Below, piece after piece: positions 58,161-64,000 of a stretch of 64,000 nt of DNA. The stretch lies in contig OV050030.1 in NCBI GenBank assembly GCA_920105625.2, positions 114,744,814 to 114,808,813 on the forward strand. The letters run 5' to 3'. How positions within the stretch are numbered: position 1 is the stretch's first letter; each line of letters opens with the position of its first letter. The position numbers were made by a program, and so were the translations under genes. The notes beneath the pieces were generated by a model. That model made no database searches, was not told the origin of the DNA, and saw only the letters and a program-made list of their open reading frames with translations. Origin of the DNA: Clusia tigrina (taxonomy: Eukaryota > Arthropoda > Insecta > Diptera > Clusiidae).

Positions 58161-58590
58161 TTTGGGCACACGAGGGCACTTGCTTAACGACCAGGCTAAT
58201 GTGGCCGGACTTAATAGAAGGAAATCTAGAGACTTGTCGAGAGAGGATATCTCTAAGTTCGTGACTTGTGTAACTAGTCACTGGCTGTTCGGCCGGCATA
58301 CTCTCATGAATACTGCAGAAGCTGTGGGGATGAGGAGGAGGAGACTGTGGAACATCTCTTCTGTAGTTGCTCTGGCTAGAAGCACAGCGGGCTCCAAAGG
58401 CAAATACGATTTCAGCTCCCTTACAGTAGTGTCTAGTGCGAAGATCAACAAATCCTGCGCTTTATTAGGGCTTCGAAATGGTTTGATGAGTAAATCAGAG
58501 GTGCATTGTTTCGCGATGGTATCACAATGGACCCATGGTGGTCTGAGTGAGTTGATCTGTTGACCGGCTACCACGATAACCTAAGCTAAC
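58160..58590 (+). pseudogene. LOA/R1-like ORF2 C-terminus and 3' end
   Basis: The frame 58162-58563 reads NRRKSRDLSREDISKFVTCV, then HWLFGRHTLMNTAEAVGMRR. A Cys-rich stretch (CRSC-like, then EETVEHLF) is visible when another frame is read at about 58330-58370, so a frameshift has broken the motif. The similarity to the minus-strand copy ends close to 58590. Confidence 0.75.
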
Positions 58591-58674
58591 CTAGGGTACA
58601 CCGGCTGAAATTGGAAAATCTTCGGAATTAAATTCGTTTACTTTTGTCTATTTTTATGGTATCTTTTTGAAAGA

Positions 58675-58677
<3 letters not shown>
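58591..58677. other. Short AT-rich spacer
   Basis: It follows the LINE 3' end and precedes the (TA)n tract. No feature can be supported. Confidence 0.5.
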
Positions 58678-58738
<61 letters not shown>

Positions 58739-58770
58739 ATATATATCTATATATATATATTTTTTTTTTT
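58678..58770. repeat. (TA)n tract followed by a T run
   Basis: TA repeat interrupted by two tatcta units, ending in a run of about 11 T where the duplicated segment begins. Confidence 0.9.
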
Positions 58771-59545
58771 TCTGCACTTCGAACAATCTGTGCATTTTCC
58801 TAAACCTATTTATATAATTTTTTCCTCTTTTTTTTGTTTTTTAAAATCGCCTTACTTGGGTTCTGTTATTGTACTCTTTTCTTTTTTTACTTTTGTGTTG
58901 TTTTGTTTTTTTTTTCTTCCTCTTTGCTACTTCTTTTATAATTTTTTTCTTTTTGATTTGTTCTTTTGCTTCTAATTTCCTTTTTTATTAGATATATTTC
59001 CCTTTTTATATTTGGTCCTTCATCGACTCTTTTCTGTCTGGCGTATCTACAAACAAAATTACAAACCTGTCCTGTGAGACTGACGTCCCTCGATGAACTC
59101 TGCATACCCCTCCCTTCTTTCTGGATCGGTACGTACAAAGATGTTATAGGTTGGCGATTTGGTTTGCCATTAAAACTTTTCTTTTAGTGGCCTTCTTCTT
59201 TCCATTTATATAGCGTGCCCTAGAGATTTACTTGGTACTGCCTCTGCTTATAGTATTCAGCTAAAATGCATTTGAAATACATGAGAGATTACAATACTCC
59301 CCCGTTATTTACTTTCCAGCAATGCGGTTTATGGTGGAAGTCTTTTTCCTGAGCTTCCTCATAATGGCTTTAGACTTCGTTTGGCTTTGATGTGGAGACA
59401 ATCGGTATTTTTCTGAGATACACGTTTAATGGTGTAATCTGCGTACTCTGATCGGATACCAGTCTCTGAGTCTTCTGGTATTAAATCATATTTCATATGT
59501 AAATCATATTTTATATGTTCATTGAACATACACTTCAATGAAGCA
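58771..59545 (-). repeat. Copy 1 of a direct duplication, LTR-like
   Basis: It matches 63226-64000 over 775 bases with only scattered substitutions and no net length change; copy 2 runs off the window. On the minus strand a G-rich tract (aacgggggagtat) at about 59294-59308 is followed by TGTAATCTCTCAT at 59293, and a TATA-box-like ctatataaatgg lies about 80 bases on (59200-59215). That is the layout of a polypurine tract and U3 of an LTR. No protein in it is recognised. Confidence 0.7.
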
Positions 59546-59709
59546 ATTAACTTCCGTGAGCCGAATGTCTTCTGCTTACTATATTTGGTGGTGGTTTCAG
59601 TCACCCTCCATAAGTTTTTGCCCATCTTCAACTTATCCAAAATCGATTCTGATGAGATTGTGATACACTGGGTGGACATTGTAAAATAAAACTGTCCAAT
59701 GCAAAACAT
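59359..59709 (-). CDS. Hypothetical 116-codon ORF of unknown origin
   Basis: The frame begins at 59709 and ends at 59359, just before the G-rich tract of the LTR-like segment. An internal methionine, giving MSTQCITISSESILDKLKMG, is a more natural start. It includes KSLWRVTETTTKY-like text and EHIKYDLHMKYDLIPEDSET, with a small internal repeat (KYDLHMKYDL). I recognise no domain. Position suggests the end of an LTR-element gene, perhaps Copia-like from the shape of the G-rich tract. The 3' part is also present in copy 2. Confidence 0.35.
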   Translation of the reverse strand: MFCIGQFYFTMSTQCITISSESILDKLKMGKNLWRVTETTTKYSKQKTFGSRKLIASLKCMFNEHIKYDLHMKYDLIPEDSETGIRSEYADYTIKRVSQKNTDCLHIKAKRSLKPL

Positions 59710-59824
59710 GCCTCCGCAAGGAAACTTGTTTACTTTTCGTTGCTTGTGGCCATATGCCGTCTCGCAAAATTAAAATTACATCCGTCGCCATTCATCCCCA
59801 ATCCAATATGTTGGCATCCTTGCC
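59546..59824. other. Sequence between the duplicated segment and the mariner arm
   Basis: The left part belongs to the hypothetical minus-strand ORF. The rest (59710-59824) is not recognised. Confidence 0.4.
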
Positions 59825-60233
59825 AAAGGCCAGGTTATGAACAAAGACATGAGAAGCTGATTTTTCTCCACGACAATGCCCCATCGCACAAGGCAAAAAT
59901 GTCCCAAAACTACTTGGAGACACTCAACTGGGATGTGCTACCCCATCCCGCTTAATCATCAGACCTGGCCCCTTCCGATTATCATCTGTTTTCATCGATG
60001 GGTCACGCGCTCGGAGAACAGCACGTCGATTTGTACGAAGCCGTCGGAAAATGGCTTGACAAGTGGTTTGTCTCGAAAGGTGAAAAATTCTTTTGGCGTG
60101 GTATACACCAATAGCCCGAGAGATGGGAAAAATGTATAGCTAGCGAGCGCAAACTTTGAATACTTTTTTTTTTTGCTTTCTATAAAAAAATGTGCTATTT
60201 TGATTTAAAAAAACCGCGGATTTAAGCTTATAC
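59825..60233 (+). pseudogene. Mariner transposase 3' part, left arm of an inverted repeat
   Basis: It begins in the catalytic domain: GYEQRHEKLIFLHDNAPSHK contains the second Asp. After an in-frame TAA (about 59953) comes DLAP(S)DYH-like text with the third Asp region. RDGKNV and CIASER-like ends follow, then the terminal repeat cggatttaagcttatac (60217-60233). The first part of the gene is missing. It is nearly identical to the reverse complement of 60436-60846. Confidence 0.83.
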
Positions 60234-60434
<201 letters not shown>

Positions 60435-61345
60435 GTATAAGCTTAAATCCGTGGTTTTTTTAAATCAAAATAACACATTTTTTTATAGAAAGCAAAAAAA
60501 AAAATTTATTCAAAGTGTTTGCGCTCGCTAGCTATACATTTTTCCCATCTCTCGGGCAATTGGTGTATACCACGCCAAAAGAATTTTTCACCTTTCGAGA
60601 CAAACCACTCGTCAAGCCATTTTCCGACGGCTTCGTATAAATTGAAGTGCTGTTCTGCGAGCGCGTGACCCATCGATGAAAACAGATGATAATCGGAAGG
60701 GGCCAGGTCTGATGATTAAGCGGGATGGGGTAGCACATCCCAGTTGAGTGTCTCCAAGTAGTTTTGGGACATTTTTGCTTCGTGCGATGGGGCATTATCG
60801 TGGAGAAAAATCAGCTTCTCATGTCTTTGTTCATAACCTGGCCTTTTTTCACGCAAAGCACGGCGCAATTTGATTAGTTGTTGTTGGTAGCGGTGAGCAT
60901 TGACAGTTTAACCAGGTTTCAACAGTTCATAGTAGACGACACCTTCCTGATCCCACCAAACGCACAGCATCGTCTTGCGTCCAAATCGATTTGGTCTTGG
61001 GGCAGAAGTTGCTGGTTGGCCGGGATCGACCCATGATTTTCTTCGTTTAGGATTCTCAAACCATATCCACTTTGCATCGCCAGTAACCACAAGATGCAGG
61101 AACGACTTTCTTTTTTGTCTAGCAAGCAAAAAAGTAGAGCTTCCCGCATATGCTCTTTTTGTGGCACAAAATTAGACATGATTACGCAAGGGAAAATGTA
61201 TGTTGTTATAGGAAATCATTGATGGTGTGCAATGATTGATGTAAACAGGTGTCGAACTCACACAAAAAAAAGTATGTCGTTTCTATGGTAGCTAAATATG
61301 GTCACTAACGCCATCTATGAGCAAACAGCGGATTTAAGCTTATAC
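60435..61345 (-). mobile_element. Mariner transposon with both ends, internally shortened
   Basis: Both ends carry gtataagcttaaatccg: at 60435-60451 directly, and as its reverse complement at 61329-61345. The length of about 910 bp is below the 1.3 kb of complete mariners, and the N-terminal helix-turn-helix part of the transposase is absent. It is therefore an internally deleted, non-autonomous copy. TA flanks are consistent on both sides but lie in TA-rich DNA. Confidence 0.85.
60532..61179 (-). pseudogene. Mariner DD34D transposase, N-terminus missing
   Basis: Read right to left: LARQKRKSFLHLVVTGDAKW (first Asp; Ala where Glu is common), then PKRRKSWVDPGQPATSAPRP, then VWWDQEGVVYYELLKPG. 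After an in-frame stop (about 60909) come LIKLRRALREKRPGYEQRHE, FLHDNAPSHEAK (second Asp), WDVLPHPA and a stop, SSDLAPSDYHLF (third Asp), and [18 protein letters not shown]. The catalytic triad is visible. The DNA-binding half is deleted. Confidence 0.88.
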
Positions 61346-61779
61346 TATATATATGTACTTTCATATGTTTATGTCTATGGATATTTATATGTACATGTAT
61401 ATGAATATGTTTATATGCGTATTTATATTTACATGGAAAGGTGTTTGTATATGTTAACAAAGCCTTACCCTTTTTTCAATTTCTACATATACAATATATT
61501 TTCTGAACTAATTATTTTTATTTATTTTTCAATATCCTCACTTCACTTTCTGTCTACCTCATTATATTCTATGTATAGAAATTTTCTATGTATATCTATA
61601 TCCCCACCATTTCTGCTACATATGTGGTAAATTTTGTCAAGAAAACCAAGGAAGGAATTATAAAATGATTTTGTAAAACTGAATAATCCCTATTCCTATT
61701 TTGAAAAATAAATTGGACAACACGACAAATTTTGGTCACCACACAAAGATTGTAAAACTAGCGTAGAGTCACTTCGATA
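61346..61779. repeat. TATG-type degenerate microsatellite and AT-rich DNA
   Basis: 61346-61435 consists of TATG/TATA hexamer-like units (atatgtttatatgcg and similar). The rest is AT-rich without support for a gene. Confidence 0.6.
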
Positions 61780-62172
61780 TTGGAGTCAAGGAGGACAAAA
61801 AGGGCTTTGGATTGGAATACCAATGACATGGACACAGCAAGAAATTATCCTGATTATGGCTACTTTTGTACTGTGAATGAGCGCTCTTGGGTTTACTCAA
61901 ACGTACAATCCGCTAAGCCACCAACGCTGCATAGTAAACATTTGCCAATATCGGTTTTTAGTTCCTTATAAGATGATTACTGTGATGATGTTGAAATATT
62001 AGATACTCAGAGTATAAGCAGTAGTGAAATTGAATTCGAAGGGTGCAGTCCTACATTTCAAGCTATGATTTATGTGATTAGTGTCCTCGCTAATCTTTAT
62101 ATACACTACTTCGTTTTATGTAAATCGTTTAAACGCTACCTAGACTTATTCTTACAAAACTTTACACTTTAG
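61780..62172 (+). pseudogene. Protein-like relic of unknown family
   Basis: One frame is open with a single TAA (about 61969) and runs to a stop at about 62170. It includes ALDWNTNDMDTARNYPDYGY, an acidic middle (DDVEILDTQSISSSEIEFEG) and a hydrophobic C-terminal stretch (AMIYVISVLANLYIHYFVLC) followed by basic residues, like a membrane segment with a short tail. I recognise no family. It could be the end of an LTR-element gene or a host gene relic. Confidence 0.35.
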
Positions 62173-62718
62173 ATCCATAGTATTTCATTTAGTCTTTAGA
62201 TCCCTAGTATTTCATTCCAGTAGTTGTTGCTTCTTCTTATAGTTATATCCTAAAACTAAATTTAAATTTAAAACTATATTGAACATGGATTTAAATCTAA
62301 ACAATGAGAATATTACCCAATGCTAAAATTCACAAAAATGTTTAAATATTAGGCAATTATTATTTAAATTATATATCTTTTCTATTTAAGTTTTGTTTTC
62401 TATTAATATTTTTTTGTTGTTTTATTTTTATTTGAATATTTTCTTTAAAAAAAAAATTTTTTTTTTCTGTTTGTTTTATTATTTTACTTATTTTTATAAT
62501 TAAATTTTAATTACAATTATTATTATTAAATTTTAATTAATAGATTCAAGCAGCTGTTTTTAAAGGAAATAGTCGTTTGTGTCTGCGATTGGTTGGGTTA
62601 TTCTTCAGAAAGGCTGAAGTAAGTATGCTAGGGTGCCTTGATAGGCATTCACAATTGTTGGGGACCGTATTTGTTGTCCTCGGGAGCGTCCTTTCGCTGC
62701 TTGTCCTGGACGCGTACC
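62173..62718. other. AT-rich sequence, nothing recognised
   Basis: T- and A-rich, with poly-A and poly-T runs near 62450. The last 180 bases are GC-richer and would flank the LTR that starts at 62719. Confidence 0.5.
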
Positions 62719-63155
62719 TGCAAACCTAAATCACTCTTTAGAAATAACACTACATCACTTTCAGATACAAAATAACAAGAAGATTTATTCTTAAAATACT
62801 AAGTCTTATATACCTTTTCCAAACAGTACTCTCAGTCTGTGAACTGACCTTTCTGGTGTTCCAGTTCCGCACCTGTTAATTTGTGTCAGTTGGTCAAGCC
62901 AACTGACCTACTCCAATCCAAATGTGTCGATGGTGCATTCTAAATTTCAATGCCCTTCCGTGGCTCGACAGCGAAACTGTAACACCCTAAAAGTTTACAT
63001 AATAAATATTACACAGATAATATTAATTTAAAATACTTAGACCCTAAAAGTATGCGTTTCTCTTAAATAACTTTAACACATGCTAATCACACAGAATGTG
63101 CTGCATCTGTTGGGAGTTGATAATGTGAGACACTACGCGGTTCTAATTCACAACA
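62719..63155 (-). repeat. LTR of a minus-strand LTR retrotransposon
   Basis: On the minus strand a polypurine tract (63156-63170) is followed by TGTTGTGAATTAG. The segment ends TTTGCA at 62719, giving TG...CA ends and 437 bases. A TATA box (ggtatataagac, about 62803-62814) and an AATAAA signal (gaataaatct, about 62781-62790) lie about 25 bases apart, in the order expected of an LTR. Its partner LTR would lie beyond the right end of the window. Confidence 0.68.
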
Positions 63156-63170
63156 TCCCTCCCCTCTTTC
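63156..63170 (-). promoter_or_regulatory. Polypurine tract next to the LTR
   Basis: Minus-strand gaaagaggggaggga lies immediately before TGTTGTG. It marks the LTR as the 3' copy of an element whose body extends to the right. Confidence 0.7.
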
Positions 63171-63225
63171 TAAAAGAAGTTAGTGCAACTAACTTCTAAT
63201 GAATCTTTTACAATATTTATTTTTT

Positions 63226-64000
63226 TCTGCACTTCGAACAATCTGTGCATTTTCCTAAACCTATTTATATAATTTTTTCCTCTTTTTTTTGTTTTTTAAA
63301 ATCGCCTTACTTGGGTTCTGTTATTGTATTCTTTTCTTTTTTTACTTTTGTGTTGTTTTGTTTTTTTTTTCTTCCTCTTTGCTACTTCTTTTATAATTTT
63401 TTTCTTTTTGATTTGTTCTTTTGCTTGTAATTTTCTTTTTTTTTAGTTATATTCCCCTTTTTATATTTGGTCCTTCATCGATTCTTTTCTGTCTGGCGTA
63501 TCTACAAACAAAATTACAAACCTGTCCTGTGAGACTGAAGTCCCTCGATGAACTCTGCATACCCCTCCCTTCTTTCTGGATCGGTACGTACAAAGATGTT
63601 ATAGGTTGGCGATTTGGTTTGCCATTAAAACTTTTCTTTTAGTGGCCTTCTTCTTTCCATTTATATAGCGTGCCCTAGAGATTTACTTGGTACTGCCTCT
63701 GCTTATAGTATTCAGCTAAAATGCATTTGAAATACATGAGAGATTACAATACTCCCCCGTTATTTACTTTCCAGCAATGCGGTTTATGGTGGAAGTCTTT
63801 CTCCTGAGCTTCCTCATAATGGTTTTAGACTTCGTTTGGCTTTGATGTGGAGACAATCAGTATTTTTCTGAGATACACGTTTAATGGTATAATTTGCGTA
63901 CTCTGATCGGATACCAGTCTCTGAGTCTTCTGGTATTAAATCATATTTCATATGTAAATCATATTTCATATGTTCATTGAACATACACTTCAATGAAGCA
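63226..64000 (-). repeat. Copy 2 of the direct duplication, LTR-like
   Basis: It matches 58771-59545 with a constant offset of 4455 bases, so no net insertion or deletion separates the copies. It contains the same G-rich tract and TGTAATCTCTCAT start (at about 63748) and TATA-like box. It continues beyond the window. It is directly next to the polypurine tract of another LTR, so this repeat may be nested in that element. Confidence 0.7.

Larger units (their letters stand above)
53201..58590 (+). mobile_element. LOA/R1-like LINE on the plus strand, nearly full length
   Basis: Order: long 5' leader (about 53201-54000), ORF1 with DUF4780-like domain (about 54050-55111), ORF2 with endonuclease (55120-56013), RT (56262-57480), RNase H (about 57770-58110) and C-terminal Cys/His region (58160-58563). 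The RNase H domain and DUF4780 fit the LOA/R1 side of LINE phylogeny. All domains are present but separated by many stops and frameshifts. The 3' end falls near 58590. Confidence 0.87.

Overview
This window looks like repeat-dense, AT-rich genomic DNA of a higher fly (Diptera; perhaps a tephritid fruit fly or relative, which is inference). The basis is its mix of element families: BEL/Pao, gypsy-type errantiviruses with env, LOA/R1-like, I-like and Jockey-like LINEs, and several DD34D mariners, with long (TA)n tracts between them. I found no convincing intact host gene, rRNA, tRNA or CRISPR array. Nearly every protein-like stretch belongs to a transposable element and is broken by stops, frameshifts or deletions. 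The region is best read as a nested transposon graveyard with one young element in it.

Layout. 1-180: 3' scrap of a LOA-like LINE (minus). 430-7643: BEL/Pao element with LTRs, interrupted between its gag zinc knuckles by a short Tc1/mariner-type transposon (2347-3296). 7644-9390: LINE and mariner scraps on the minus strand. 9523-10829: near-complete mariner with both terminal repeats, inside a (TA)n tract. 10850-11771: Ty3/gypsy RT-RNase H relic. 11928-19567: complete-structure errantivirus on the minus strand with 304-bp LTRs differing at one site by eye, primer-binding site, polypurine tract, gag, pol and env. 20150-25560: older gypsy relics on both strands.

22520-27900: an approximately 400-bp repeat family in tandem pieces, broken by an errantivirus relic. 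29490-36130: two I-like LINEs on the minus strand, each with a different internal or 3' loss. 38368-38507: an isolated exon-like stretch. 38678-39606: a roughly 930-bp (TA)n tract. 39607-48088: a gypsy element whose integrase zinc finger is split by a Jockey-like LINE (about 42561-46380). 48215-50890: 3' half of another errantivirus (integrase, env, LTR). 50925-58590: two LOA-like LINEs in head-to-head orientation. 58771-59545 and 63226-64000: a direct duplication of at least 775 bp with LTR-like features. 59825-60846: a near-perfect inverted repeat made of mariner ends. 62719-63155: an LTR with an adjacent polypurine tract.

How the parts work together: none forms a host pathway. Each LTR element carried its own capsid (gag), protease, reverse transcriptase/RNase H, integrase and, in errantiviruses, an env gene. 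The LINEs carried an RNA-binding ORF1 and an endonuclease/RT ORF2. The mariners carried a single DDD transposase. Several insertions abut (TA)n tracts, which fits the TA target of mariners and the TATA-like target of errantiviruses.
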